A stretch of DNA of 64,000 bases from Bacillus_BE sp042263505 (GCF_042263505.1 NZ_JBHKFI010000002.1:1-64000); one strand, 5' to 3'. Positions 25,992-34,704 are shown, counted from the first letter of the stretch. Made by a program: numbers and translations. The notes: generated by a model not told the origin, from the sequence alone.

Positions 25992-26132
25992 TCCATAATC
26001 CTCCTAATAACACGCCTAAGTTTTTTAGGCAAAAATATGAATAAAAGCATCTTGCTCTTAAACTATATTTTTATTATATAAAACTTGTTAGTAGAATACA
26101 AAGCGATTAAAGAATGGAAAACGATGAGAAAA

Positions 26133-26166
26133 GATACAAGAATGCCCGCAACAGCATTCTTGTATC
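26133..26166 (-). terminator. Terminator after yqfQ
   Basis: GATACAAGAATGC (26133-26145) pairs perfectly with GCATTCTTGTATC (26154-26166); on the minus strand TTTTCT follows. Between it and ispH there is also a small GCCTAA/TTAGGC repeat at 26014-26030. Confidence 0.85.
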
Positions 26167-26168
26167 GT

Positions 26169-26816
26169 TTAAATATATAGTTTGGGTTTAGAGGCTCCTT
26201 TTTTATATCTTCCCTGATTCGTAGTGGGCCTTCTGCTTTTATGAGTAGATTTAGTTTTTTTGCCAGATGTCTTTTTGTCTTTACTTTCTTTTTCAGCGAT
26301 GGGTACTTCATTGGTCTCACTTGAACTTTCTAAGGAATCCTCAATTTCGGAACTTTCTACCTCATTCGTTGACTCATCATTACTGGCAGGTGCATTTTTC
26401 AATCCTCGATATAAGCGCCACATGGCAGGAAGATTTTTAATAAGCGGTCCGTATTGTTGTACCATAGGCCCGATTTGTTGAGCTGTACCTAATATTTTCT
26501 GTGTATTTTGCAGAAACCCGGAAATAGAAGAAGGATTTGTTAAGGATTTTAATAATGATCCCCCTGAATTACCTGCCGCGGCACGACCTAATCCACCTAC
26601 ACCCCCAAATCCTTGTGCACGATTTCCTCCTCCGAGAATTTTAGATAAAATCCCTCCTCCCTGCCTAGCTCTAGTTGCCTGAGGTATGCCTCCCATCCTT
26701 GGAGAATAATAATTCCCCATCCTTGGGCGCATGGGAGCTCTTCCGTACATGTTAGGTCCATAGAATCCGTTCCCTCTCCCTCCTTGAAAAGGAATTCGTT
26801 GTCTTGGCGGCATCAT
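26169..26816 (-). CDS. yqfQ: YqfQ/VrrA-like Gly- and Arg-rich protein
   Basis: About 215 residues. The N-terminal 100 are low-complexity, rich in Gly, Arg, Pro, Met and Tyr (MPPRQRIPFQGGRGNGFYGP and similar). A conserved centre (about 95-150, LLKSLTNPSSISGFLQNTQKILGTAQQ, in parts) is followed by an acidic-then-basic tail. The family includes B. anthracis VrrA, known for length variation, and probably coats or binds surface or spore structures; function is unproven. AAAGGAGG fits ATG 26816 better than TTG 26822. A terminator lies just after the stop. Confidence 0.85.
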   Translation of the reverse strand: MMPPRQRIPFQGGRGNGFYGPNMYGRAPMRPRMGNYYSPRMGGIPQATRARQGGGILSKILGGGNRAQGFGGVGGLGRAAAGNSGGSLLKSLTNPSSISGFLQNTQKILGTAQQIGPMVQQYGPLIKNLPAMWRLYRGLKNAPASNDESTNEVESSEIEDSLESSSETNEVPIAEKESKDKKTSGKKTKSTHKSRRPTTNQGRYKKGASKPKLYI

Positions 26817-27020
26817 CTGCAATGCCTCCTTTCAAAGTCTCATCTCGTAATAGGGTATGCGGCATAAAGGTATTTGGTTTTAGGCAATATTTATTTGTTA
26901 TTCTTTAGCTGATTTGTTAAAAATAAATAATAAGATAGTATTGGTAGATGTTTCGGAGAATTTTTATTATAATAACAGGATGGACAAATAGGTCTTTTTA
27001 ATATAGACAAGGAGAACAAT

Positions 27021-28322
27021 ATGGAAACTAAATTTGAACGTTATGATTTTCAACCATTTATAATAAATACTTTGAATACATTTGGTTTTTATCAGCCAAC
27101 AGAGATTCAGGAACGATTAATTCCTGTAATCGTAAAGGGAGATAGCGCGATTGGACAGTCGCAAACGGGGACAGGGAAAACATTATCCTATCTATTACCC
27201 ATCCTTGAAAAAATAGATCCCGAAAAAAAAGAAGTACAAGCTGTTATAACGGCTCCGACGAGAGAACTTGCTAATCAAATTTATCATGAAATCTTAAAAT
27301 TTACTGAAAATGCACCTAATGATATTTTAACCCGATGCTTCATCGGTGGTACAGATAAACAACGTTCGATTGGAAAGCTAAAAAACCAGCCGCACATCGT
27401 AGTTGGTACACCAGGAAGAATTAATGATTTAGTAAAGGATTTAGCCCTTTTTGTACATAGAGCTACGATGCTCGTGGTGGATGAAGCGGATTTAATGCTG
27501 GATATGGGTTTTATTGAGGATGTTGATCAAATTGCCGCCAAGATGCCGGAAAATCTGCAAATGCTTGTCTTTTCTGCCACTATTCCAGAGAAGCTTAAAC
27601 CATTTTTAAAAAAATATATGGAAAATCCTAAATACGTCCATGTAGAACCAAAGCAACTCACTGCAGAAAGAATCGAACATTTACTGATTCCATCTAGACA
27701 TCGAAATAAAATAGATATCGTAGTTGACGCGTTATCGACTTTTAATCCTTATTTAGCAATTGTTTTCACAAATACAAAGAAAATGGCAGAGACGGTTGCA
27801 TCTGGTTTAACCGCAAAGGGTTTAAAAGTGGGGAGAATTCATGGAGATCTATCTCCGCGTGAGCGCAAGAAAATGATGAAGCAAATTCTTGATCTTGAAT
27901 ACCAATATATTGTTGCAACGGATTTAGCATCTCGAGGAATTGATATCGAGGGCATCAGCCATGTCATTAATTATGAATTGCCTGCGGATTTGGATTTTTA
28001 TGTTCATCGTGTGGGGAGAACGGCACGTGCAGGTAATTCAGGAATTGCCTTAACTATTTATGATCTTTCTGATGAAGATGCTTTAAATCGTCTGGAGAAA
28101 ATGGGTGTGGAATTTAAGCATGTGGATCTGAAAAACGGAGAATGGGTTGATCTTGGGGATCGTAATAAACGGAAAAATCGGTTAAAACAAACCGACGAAA
28201 TCGATCAAAAGGCAAAATCCATGGTTAGAAAGCCGAAAAAAGTAAAACCTGGCTATAAAAAGAAAATGCAATATGAAATGGATAAAATTAAAAAAAGACA
28301 AAGGAAAATAAAGAAAAAATAA
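27021..28322 (+). CDS. cshB: DEAD-box RNA helicase CshB
   Basis: 433 residues. Motif I lies in GQSQTGTGKT (45-54), and PTRELA, VGTPGR, VDEAD, SAT and the C-terminal HRVGRTARAG are all intact. A basic Lys-rich tail (about 385-433) fits RNA binding. CshB helps ribosome biogenesis and mRNA handling at low temperature. CAAGGAGAAC precedes the ATG. It runs together with nfo, 20 bases apart. Confidence 0.95.
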   Translation: METKFERYDFQPFIINTLNTFGFYQPTEIQERLIPVIVKGDSAIGQSQTGTGKTLSYLLPILEKIDPEKKEVQAVITAPTRELANQIYHEILKFTENAPNDILTRCFIGGTDKQRSIGKLKNQPHIVVGTPGRINDLVKDLALFVHRATMLVVDEADLMLDMGFIEDVDQIAAKMPENLQMLVFSATIPEKLKPFLKKYMENPKYVHVEPKQLTAERIEHLLIPSRHRNKIDIVVDALSTFNPYLAIVFTNTKKMAETVASGLTAKGLKVGRIHGDLSPRERKKMMKQILDLEYQYIVATDLASRGIDIEGISHVINYELPADLDFYVHRVGRTARAGNSGIALTIYDLSDEDALNRLEKMGVEFKHVDLKNGEWVDLGDRNKRKNRLKQTDEIDQKAKSMVRKPKKVKPGYKKKMQYEMDKIKKRQRKIKKK

Positions 28323-28342
28323 AATCTAAGGGAGAGATGGTC

Positions 28343-29236
28343 ATGCTGAAAATTGGTTCACATGTTTCGATGAGCGGGAAAAAAATGCTTCTTGCTGCCA
28401 GTGAAGAAGCGATATCATATGGAGCCAATACTTTCATGATTTACACTGGGGCTCCTCAAAATACGAGAAGAAAAAAAATAGAGGATTTGAATATCGAAGC
28501 AGGAAGAAAATATATGGAAGAGAATGGAATTGAGGAAATAGTGGTCCATGCTCCATATATTATCAATATTGGCAATACAACGAATCCAGCAACCTTTGAA
28601 TTAGGGGTCAATTTTTTAAGGTCCGAAATAGAAAGGACTGAGGCAATTGGCGCCAAACAAATTGTCCTTCACCCTGGTGCTCATGTTGGCGCAGGAAGCG
28701 AAGAAGGAATTAAGAAAATCGTGGAAGGATTGAATGAAGTCCTTACTGGTGAGGAAAAGGTACAGATTGCCTTAGAGACAATGGCTGGGAAAGGCTCCGA
28801 ATGTGGAAGGTCCTTTGAAGAACTAGCCATGATTATCGATGGTGTTCACTTCAATGATAAACTTTCTGTTTGCTTTGATACCTGCCATACGCATGATGCG
28901 GGCTATCATGTTGTCGATGATTTTGACGGCGTATTAAATCAATTTGATAAAATCATTGGGTTAGATCGCTTGAAGGTTCTTCATATTAACGATAGCAAAA
29001 ATGTAGTAGGAGCAAGAAAAGACCGACATGAAAATATCGGTTTTGGTCATATTGGTTTTGAAGCATTAAATTATATTGTTCATCATCCTCAACTTGAAGA
29101 TATCCCGAAAATTTTAGAAACTCCGTTTATTGGTGAAGATAAGAATAATAAAAAAGCGCCATATAAACATGAAATCGAGATGCTTCGAAATAAGAAATTT
29201 AACGAAAATCTACTTACTGATGTTTTGCAAGGTTGA
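28343..29236 (+). CDS. nfo: Endonuclease IV (Nfo)
   Basis: 297 residues, the B. subtilis YqfS length. A TIM barrel with the AP_endonuc_2 metal ligands appears: LHPGAHVG, ETMAGKG, CFDTCHTHDAGY, HINDSK and RHENIGFGHIG. It cleaves abasic sites in base excision repair, notably in spores. ATG 28343 is chosen because GGGAG at 28330-28334 is properly spaced; ATG 28337 is too close. Confidence 0.96.
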   Translation: MLKIGSHVSMSGKKMLLAASEEAISYGANTFMIYTGAPQNTRRKKIEDLNIEAGRKYMEENGIEEIVVHAPYIINIGNTTNPATFELGVNFLRSEIERTEAIGAKQIVLHPGAHVGAGSEEGIKKIVEGLNEVLTGEEKVQIALETMAGKGSECGRSFEELAMIIDGVHFNDKLSVCFDTCHTHDAGYHVVDDFDGVLNQFDKIIGLDRLKVLHINDSKNVVGARKDRHENIGFGHIGFEALNYIVHHPQLEDIPKILETPFIGEDKNNKKAPYKHEIEMLRNKKFNENLLTDVLQG

Positions 29237-29248
29237 TTTGATAGTATC

Positions 29249-29288
29249 CGCAAAAAGGTCTGACCTTTTGAAATCAGACCTTTTTGCG
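29249..29288 (+). terminator. Terminator after nfo
   Basis: CGCAAAAAGGTCTGA (29249-29263) pairs perfectly over 15 bases with TCAGACCTTTTTGCG (29274-29288). Confidence 0.9.
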
Positions 29289-29316
29289 TTTATCCCACTC
29301 TTAACGGATATTTTGA

Positions 29317-29601
29317 CTCCCACTTCAAGATTCTGAGAATACGAAGAAGATAAGTGGGAGATCAACGGTCCGTAAAGATCCGACGAGGGATTAAGGTCCT
29401 AGTCAGGCGAAGCCACAGGATGTGGCGTTATGAGCGTGATAAGTGAAATAAGATTTTTCTTTGGGCTTCAGCCCTTAGAAAAATCAATCAGGCTCTGCGT
29501 GACTAACCATCAGTGGGGGATGAATGGCAGACTAAAAGCGCGACGTCAACACATAAGTCTGCACACTTCACGTCCTATGCGTCGAAAACCCCCACTGATG
29601 G
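29317..29601. other. Structured non-coding element between nfo and yqfT
   Basis: Four perfect inverted repeats follow one another: CTCCCACTT/AAGTGGGAG (29317-29360), GCCACA-GGA-TGTGGC (29412-29426), GATTTTTCT/AGAAAAATC enclosing GGGC/GCCC (29452-29485), and CCATCAGTGGGGG/CCCCCACTGATGG (29507-29601). None has a terminator-like T run. The stretch is more GC-rich than its surroundings and no credible protein is encoded. Position between two convergent genes is typical for insertion of a small mobile element. The layout recalls RNA-encoding ends of IS200/IS605 or IscB-type elements without the nuclease gene; this is inference. Confidence 0.55.
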
Positions 29602-29611
29602 AAGTTTCACT

Positions 29612-29872
29612 TTATGATGATTTTGTGAATTGAATAAATAGGCGATTTACATCTTTTGCTGTTTCGGGTCCTACCTTTTTCGCAATTTCCTTAATGAATT
29701 TTGTCCGTTCCGCATCGTTAAAAATATTGACTTTATTATCTCTTAAGTATTGTGCTAATTGCTCTGCTGCTTTGCGATTGATAGTGATATTAAATTGCTT
29801 CGCATATTTTAATAGCTCTTCAGTTGTAATGGTGCTTACTTTGTAGTTAATGATATTTTCAAAAATATTCAT
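29612..29872 (-). CDS. yqfT: DUF2624 family protein YqfT
   Basis: 86 residues, helical, beginning MNIFENIINYKVSTITTEELLKYA, the usual start of the YqfT/DUF2624 family. The function is unknown. On the minus strand AGGGGGAGTG precedes the ATG. It follows nfo in B. subtilis order too, but here the structured stretch lies between them. No terminator with a T run is seen behind it. Confidence 0.88.
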   Translation of the reverse strand: MNIFENIINYKVSTITTEELLKYAKQFNITINRKAAEQLAQYLRDNKVNIFNDAERTKFIKEIAKKVGPETAKDVNRLFIQFTKSS

Positions 29873-30019
29873 TGCATCACTCCCCCTCTGTAATTTATGA
29901 TAAGAAGGTTTGTCGTGTGACGATGATCAATAATAATTGATTTTTTCTTTCCGATAATAAAGTATATTTTCAATAAACTCATAATATGTTGGTATTGGTG
30001 ATTCTAGACAGCCTATTTC

Positions 30020-30048
30020 TTTACATTATGGCAGGAATCAAGTATACT
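30020..30048 (+). promoter_or_regulatory. Sigma-A promoter of the zinc permease operon
   Basis: TTTACA at 30020-30025 and TATACT at 30043-30048 are 17 bases apart. Transcription would start near 30055, directly before the candidate Zur box. Confidence 0.75.
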
Positions 30049-30057
30049 CAGATTGAT

Positions 30058-30078
30058 AAATCGGAATGATTCTTAATT
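30058..30078 (+). promoter_or_regulatory. Candidate Zur box
   Basis: The left half AAATCGGAAT matches nine of ten positions of the Bacillus Zur half-site AAATCGTAAT. A central base and a weaker right half (ATTCTTAATT) follow. It covers about +4 to +24 of the promoter above and precedes a metal ABC operon that ends with zur, so zinc repression with autoregulation is likely. Confidence 0.65.
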
Positions 30079-30092
30079 AGTAAGGTGATTTT

Positions 30093-30887
30093 ATGGACTT
30101 AAGCAACACTATTATAGATATTCAAGATATAACCTATCGCTATGAAAAGGAAAATGCACTTGAAAATATCAATTTGCAGGTACCAAAAGGAGCGTTTCTT
30201 GGCATTGTTGGTCCGAATGGATCAGGGAAATCGACGTTATTAAAGCTCATTTTGGGGCTTTTAAAGGTACAAAAGGGAAATATTCGCTTATTTGGCCAGG
30301 ATATAAGCCGATTTAAGGATTGGGACAAAATTGGTTTTGTGTCTCAAAAGGCAAATTCCTTTAATACAGGGTTTCCGGCAACCGTTCAGGAAGTTGTTGC
30401 AAGTGGATTAACCAAAAAAATAGGTTTATTTAAAAGAAAAACAAAGGAGCACCACCATAAAATAAATCAAGCTATTGATTCAGTCGGAATGACTGCTTTT
30501 GCAAAGCAAAATATCGGGGAGCTATCAGGTGGACAGCAGCAACGTGTTTTTATTGCAAGAGCACTCGTAAGTGAGCCCAGTCTTCTAATATTAGATGAAC
30601 CAACAGTTGGGGTGGATGCAAAAAATGTACAATCCTTTTATCAAATGCTTGATGATTTAAATAAAAAAAGGGGAATTACCTTGCTTTTAGTCACGCATGA
30701 TATTGGGACCATTACGGATAAAGTGACGCATGTCGCCTGCTTGAATAAGCATCTACATTTTCATGGGAATACTCATGAATTTGAAGAGTTAAGGGGAAAA
30801 GAAGTGACTGATTTTTATGGCTATGATGTACATGTATTAAACCACAATCATGATCATGAGCATGAATATGGAGGCTCAGTGTTATGA
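30093..30887 (+). CDS. znuC: Zinc ABC transporter ATP-binding protein (ZnuC/AdcC type)
   Basis: 264 residues. Walker A GPNGSGKST, the signature LSGGQQQR, and Walker B LLILDEP with a switch His (TH) are complete. The family energises uptake of zinc or manganese. The C-terminal tail is His-rich (HNHDHEHEYGG), suggesting metal binding. It is coupled to the permease by an ATGA overlap. No substrate-binding lipoprotein gene lies in the operon, so that part must be encoded elsewhere. Zinc rather than manganese is inferred from the Zur box and zur. Confidence 0.9.
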   Translation: MDLSNTIIDIQDITYRYEKENALENINLQVPKGAFLGIVGPNGSGKSTLLKLILGLLKVQKGNIRLFGQDISRFKDWDKIGFVSQKANSFNTGFPATVQEVVASGLTKKIGLFKRKTKEHHHKINQAIDSVGMTAFAKQNIGELSGGQQQRVFIARALVSEPSLLILDEPTVGVDAKNVQSFYQMLDDLNKKRGITLLLVTHDIGTITDKVTHVACLNKHLHFHGNTHEFEELRGKEVTDFYGYDVHVLNHNHDHEHEYGGSVL

Positions 30888-31729
30888 TTGAAGGGCTTTT
30901 ACATTATGAATTTCTCCAAAATGCTTTTCTTACAGGACTTATTATAGGTGTGATTGCACCTCTACTTGGTGTTTTTATTGTGGTACGTAGATTGTCGCTG
31001 ATTGCAGATGCCTTGAGTCACGTTACTCTTGCCGGGATAGCAGCAAGCTTACTCCTTGAAAAAAAATTCATGTTCATGAATGGCGTAAGTCCAATCTATA
31101 TGGGAATGGGCTTTTCCGTTATCGGTTCGTTATTTATTGAAAAGCTCCGTACAGTTTATAAACATTATCAGGAACTGGCCATTCCTATTATTTTATCAGG
31201 CGGAATTGGTCTAAGTGTCATTTTTATCTCATTAGCAGATGGCTTTAATACAGATCTTTTTAGTTATCTCTTTGGAAGTGTTAGTGCTGTTAGTAGGATG
31301 GATCTTTGGATTATAATAATTATTAGTATTGCCGTTCTTGTTTTAATCTATCTTTTGTATAAGGAACTTTTTTTACTTTCATTTGATGAAGAGTACGCAA
31401 AGGCATCAGGCATATCGGCTAGTAGCATTCATTTTATTTTTATTATTATGGTTGCGTTAGTCATTGCTGCCTCCATGCGGATTGTTGGGATTCTTCTTGT
31501 CTCATCATTAATGACCCTGCCTGTTGCCGCAAGTATTCGGATTGCCAAAGGTTTTAAACAAACTCTTTTATATTCTGTGATATTTGGTGAAATATCCGTG
31601 ATTGGTGGTCTTATCCTTTCTTTTTATTTGGATTTGGCACCAGGAGGAACAATCGTTATGATTGCGGTATTAATTTTAATTGGGACCATTTTAATCAAAA
31701 AAATAACCATGTTAAGAGCTGTTTCATAG
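30884..31729 (+). CDS. znuB: Zinc ABC transporter permease (ZnuB/AdcB type)
   Basis: 281 residues with about eight membrane helices. ABC-3 family features include RRLSLIADALSHVTLAGIA after the second helix and LLVSSLMTLPVAASIRIA near the end. It forms the membrane channel with the ATPase encoded just before it. AGGAGG of the next gene lies at its stop. The position before zur repeats the B. subtilis yqfU-zur order loosely. Confidence 0.9.
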   Translation: MIEGLLHYEFLQNAFLTGLIIGVIAPLLGVFIVVRRLSLIADALSHVTLAGIAASLLLEKKFMFMNGVSPIYMGMGFSVIGSLFIEKLRTVYKHYQELAIPIILSGGIGLSVIFISLADGFNTDLFSYLFGSVSAVSRMDLWIIIIISIAVLVLIYLLYKELFLLSFDEEYAKASGISASSIHFIFIIMVALVIAASMRIVGILLVSSLMTLPVAASIRIAKGFKQTLLYSVIFGEISVIGGLILSFYLDLAPGGTIVMIAVLILIGTILIKKITMLRAVS

Positions 31730-31741
31730 GAGGTGTCTATG

Positions 31742-32194
31742 ATGGATGTTAATACTGCTCTCGAGTTATTAAAGGAAAAAGGCTTTAAGCACACGGGGAA
31801 ACGTGAAGAAATGCTGCAGCTATTTTCAAATAGCAATAAATATTTAACTGCAAAAGATGTTTTGGATCAAATGAAGAATGATTATCCTGGATTAAGCTTT
31901 GATACCATCTATCGTAATTTATCTTTATTTTATGAATTAGGTATTTTTGAAATGACAGAGCTATCAGGAGAAAAGCACTTTCGTTTTACTTGCTCCCATG
32001 AGCATCATCATCACCATTTTATTTGTCTAGATTGCGGGAAGACAAAAGAAATTGAAACCTGTCCAATGAGAGAGATTGAAGATAACTTAAAGGACTATAA
32101 CATTTCTGGACATAAATTTGAAATATATGGGAGATGTCCTGAATGTAAAGTGAAAATGGAAATGACTGAAAAGGAACATATGAAAGAGGTCTGA
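31742..32194 (+). CDS. zur: Zinc uptake regulator Zur (Fur family)
   Basis: About 150 residues. A winged HTH (KREEMLQLF...LSFDTIYRNLSLF) is followed by a metal-binding dimer domain with HEHHHHHFICLDCGK and CPECK. The CxxC pairs bind structural zinc and the His/Cys/Glu cluster senses zinc. With zinc it represses uptake genes. ATG 31742 aligns with B. subtilis Zur (MNVQEALNLL) and has ideal spacing to AGGAGG (31728-31733). Its stop lies within the terminator hairpin. Confidence 0.94.
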   Translation: MDVNTALELLKEKGFKHTGKREEMLQLFSNSNKYLTAKDVLDQMKNDYPGLSFDTIYRNLSLFYELGIFEMTELSGEKHFRFTCSHEHHHHHFICLDCGKTKEIETCPMREIEDNLKDYNISGHKFEIYGRCPECKVKMEMTEKEHMKEV

Positions 32195-32219
32195 TCTAGT
32201 TTAAGATCAGACCTTTAAT
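32187..32219 (+). terminator. Terminator after zur
   Basis: AGGTCTGATCT (32187-32197) pairs perfectly with AGATCAGACCT (32204-32214), followed by TTAATTTTT. The hairpin also overlaps the end of the convergent yqfW. Confidence 0.85.
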
Positions 32220-32784
32220 TTTTATTAAGCCAATGATTGACCCAAAGGTTTGCTTCTTGCCAATTGTTAACGCGAATAACTCCGTCCGGGACTGGTTCTT
32301 GGTTATAAGGGGTATTGAATAATAGAACAGGTATCCTACATTCCTCATATATGTTTACGGCATTATCATGCTTATCTTCAAAAAATATTTCGACATCATA
32401 TTTTTTGGCGGCTTCTATTTTATTATGAGAACCAAGCAAATCAATGGTATGGAAGGGCATATTTTGTTTGTAAAACCATTCTTTAGTCACTTCTAAAAGG
32501 TTGGAATCTCGCGCACTGATAAAATGGAGTTCAAACAGTTTCTCCCATTTTTTTAACACAGGAAGGGCTCCGACTGCTAAAGGGGATTCAGCGTATATTT
32601 TTGGCTCGATGGCTTTAAACCATTGAGCGAATTCTTCTTCAGAAACATCCACTAAAGGCATGAAGTCATATTCCTTGATATCATCTAATGTAATGTTTAA
32701 ATGGAATGCCTGATTTAAATATGGAACAAAAGCTGAAGGACATGTAACGGTCCCATCAATATCAATTCCAAAACGTTTCTTCAT
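32215..32784 (-). CDS. yqfW: Putative nucleotidase YqfW (HAD superfamily)
   Basis: 189 residues. The HAD nucleophile motif GIDIDGTVT is at the N-terminus; FISARDS and FFEDKHDNA provide motifs II and III. It belongs to the 5'(3')-nucleotidase NT5C-like branch and probably dephosphorylates a small substrate. The substrate is unknown. AAGGAGAACC precedes the ATG. It is convergent with zur. Confidence 0.87.
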   Translation of the reverse strand: MKKRFGIDIDGTVTCPSAFVPYLNQAFHLNITLDDIKEYDFMPLVDVSEEEFAQWFKAIEPKIYAESPLAVGALPVLKKWEKLFELHFISARDSNLLEVTKEWFYKQNMPFHTIDLLGSHNKIEAAKKYDVEIFFEDKHDNAVNIYEECRIPVLLFNTPYNQEPVPDGVIRVNNWQEANLWVNHWLNKN

Positions 32785-32975
32785 TTCAAAGGTTCTCCTT
32801 AAGAATAGTATGTCCTCATTATTGTATCGAAATTATCGAAAAAGGTCGATGAAAAAAATCAAAGAATCCTGCCTTCTTTTTTCTCAAAAAAACTGAGACA
32901 AAAATTAACAGAGGTAATTCTTGATTGTACCGGAAACAATAATAAATGCTCCTATCATGAAAGCGAGGGATCCTT

Positions 32976-33425
32976 ATGGCAGATCAAGAGCGCAACAACG
33001 AAGAGATTATTCTTCGGAGTAATAATAGTGAGCAAAATGATGGAACCAGCATGAATAATACGACAGATTATACTCAAGCGTCCTCCAATATGGCCGCACC
33101 TGTCAATGCGGAAGTTCCAACGGCAACAGCGGAAACGACAAATTATAGGGAAGAAACGGCAGCGGAAATGGCTGCACCGGTTTCCTTTGATAGAGATGCT
33201 CGTGAAAACCGTTTAGAAGAGGAATCAAGTGGAAGAGGGATGGGATATGCTGCCCTTGCTTTATCCATTTTGTCTCTTTTTGTCTGGCCTGTCCTCTTTG
33301 GAGCAGTGGGAATCGTTCTAGGGTTCTTAGCTGTTCGCAGAGGAGCTACTGGTCTTGGTAGCTGGGCAATTGGTATCGGAGCTGTCTCGATTATTATTGG
33401 TATATTCGTTATGCCGTTCTTTTAA
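32976..33425 (+). CDS. yqfX: YqfX-like small membrane protein
   Basis: 149 residues. A polar, Asn/Thr/Ala-rich N-terminal half (about 1-85) precedes two C-terminal membrane helices (YAALALSILSLFVWPVLFGAVG, in parts, and GIGAVSIIIGIFVMPFF) of DUF4190 type, with GFLAVRRGATGLGSWA between them. Function unknown. Position between yqfW and ispG supports YqfX. It shares a bidirectional terminator with ispG. Confidence 0.82.
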   Translation: MADQERNNEEIILRSNNSEQNDGTSMNNTTDYTQASSNMAAPVNAEVPTATAETTNYREETAAEMAAPVSFDRDARENRLEEESSGRGMGYAALALSILSLFVWPVLFGAVGIVLGFLAVRRGATGLGSWAIGIGAVSIIIGIFVMPFF

Positions 33426-33458
33426 ATCTTTTCAAGGCTTGGAGCACTTGAAAAGAAA

Positions 33459-33483
33459 GGGCTTGGCAATAATTGCCAAGCCC
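33459..33483. terminator. Bidirectional terminator between yqfX and ispG
   Basis: GGGCTTGGCAA (33459-33469) and TTGCCAAGCCC (33473-33483) pair perfectly; outer AAG/CTT-rich flanks extend the stem. Confidence 0.85.
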
Positions 33484-33490
33484 GCTTTCT

Positions 33491-34597
33491 TTAACTATTC
33501 AATTTTTCTAATTTTTGTTTCGCAAAATATTCTTCAGCGATTTGATCGATTTCTTTTTTCAATTCTTCTACCATGGTTTCTTCTGGTACTTTTCTAACAA
33601 TTTTCCCTTTGCGGAAAAGAAGTCCTTCCCCTCTAGCACCAGCAATTCCAATATCTGCTTCACGAGCTTCTCCTGGACCGTTAACAGCGCAACCAAGCAC
33701 TGCTACTTTAATAGGAGCTTTGATTTTTTGGATATATTCTTCAATTTCATTCGCAATACTGATGAGGTCGATTTCAATTCGTCCACAAGTTGGGCATGAT
33801 ATTAAAGTGGCAGCATTGGAAGAAAGTCCAAATGCTTTCAAAAGTTCTCTCGCTACTTTTACTTCTTCGACTGGGTCAGCACTTAGAGAAATACGAAGAG
33901 TGTTTCCAATTCCCTTACTTAAGATAGCTCCTAAACCTGCTGCACTTTTAACCGTACCGGCAAAGAGGGTTCCTGATTCGGTAATCCCGAGATGCAATGG
34001 ATAATCAAAGGACCTTGCTGCCTTTTCATATGCCTCAATTGCTAAATTAACATCGGAAGCCTTCATGGAAACAATGATATCATGGAAATCAAGATCTTCT
34101 AGAATTTTAATATGATGGAGAGCACTTTCTACCATCCCATCAGCCGTTGGATATCCATATTTATCAAGAATTTTCTTTTCCAGTGATCCGGCATTTACGC
34201 CAATCCGAATCGGAATCCCTTTCTCTTTTGCTGCCTTTACAACGGCCTCCACTTTTTCACGTTTGCCGATATTACCAGGGTTGATTCTGATTTTATCAGC
34301 TCCCCCTTCGATCGCTTTAAGTGCAAGCTTGTAGTCAAAATGAATATCAACTACTAAAGGGATATTAATTCTTTTTTTGATATCACTAATCGCATTAGCT
34401 GCTCTTTCGTCTGGACAGGCGACACGCACGATTTGACAGCCAGCTTCCTCTAAACGTTTAATTTGTGCCACAGTTGCTTCTACGTCATGGGTTTTCGTCG
34501 TTGTCATGCTTTGGATAAATAGTTCATTACTTCCGCCAATCGTTAAAGGTCCTACTTTAACAGATCGGGTTTTTGTACGATGTATTATCTCACTCAA
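33491..34597 (-). CDS. ispG: 4-hydroxy-3-methylbut-2-enyl diphosphate synthase IspG
   Basis: 368 residues. It begins with the RSVKVGPLTIGG core and a TIM barrel. The C-terminal iron-sulfur site has cysteines in ISCPTCGR and VLGCAVNGPGE. It converts methylerythritol cyclodiphosphate to HMBPP, the substrate of IspH encoded nearby. The start is TTG 34597 after AAAGGAG; B. subtilis YqfY is slightly longer (377). Several long open frames on the plus strand here are antisense shadows. Confidence 0.96.
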   Translation of the reverse strand: MSEIIHRTKTRSVKVGPLTIGGSNELFIQSMTTTKTHDVEATVAQIKRLEEAGCQIVRVACPDERAANAISDIKKRINIPLVVDIHFDYKLALKAIEGGADKIRINPGNIGKREKVEAVVKAAKEKGIPIRIGVNAGSLEKKILDKYGYPTADGMVESALHHIKILEDLDFHDIIVSMKASDVNLAIEAYEKAARSFDYPLHLGITESGTLFAGTVKSAAGLGAILSKGIGNTLRISLSADPVEEVKVARELLKAFGLSSNAATLISCPTCGRIEIDLISIANEIEEYIQKIKAPIKVAVLGCAVNGPGEAREADIGIAGARGEGLLFRKGKIVRKVPEETMVEELKKEIDQIAEEYFAKQKLEKLNS

Positions 34598-34704
34598 TGG
34601 TGATTCGCTCCTTTAATAAAGATCAACCAGTAATATTATCTTTCCACTTCTAAATAATTGTATCAATGAAGGGCCAATATTGACAAGAAACTAGTATTTA
34701 AAAA

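Noticed and set aside
29130..29633. Small plus-strand frames over the structured stretch 29317-29601
   Set aside because: Composition is non-protein-like and the inverted repeats cross them.
33515..34004. Long open frames on the plus strand across ispG
   Set aside because: They lie antisense to a well-conserved enzyme, have no ribosome sites and no protein similarity.
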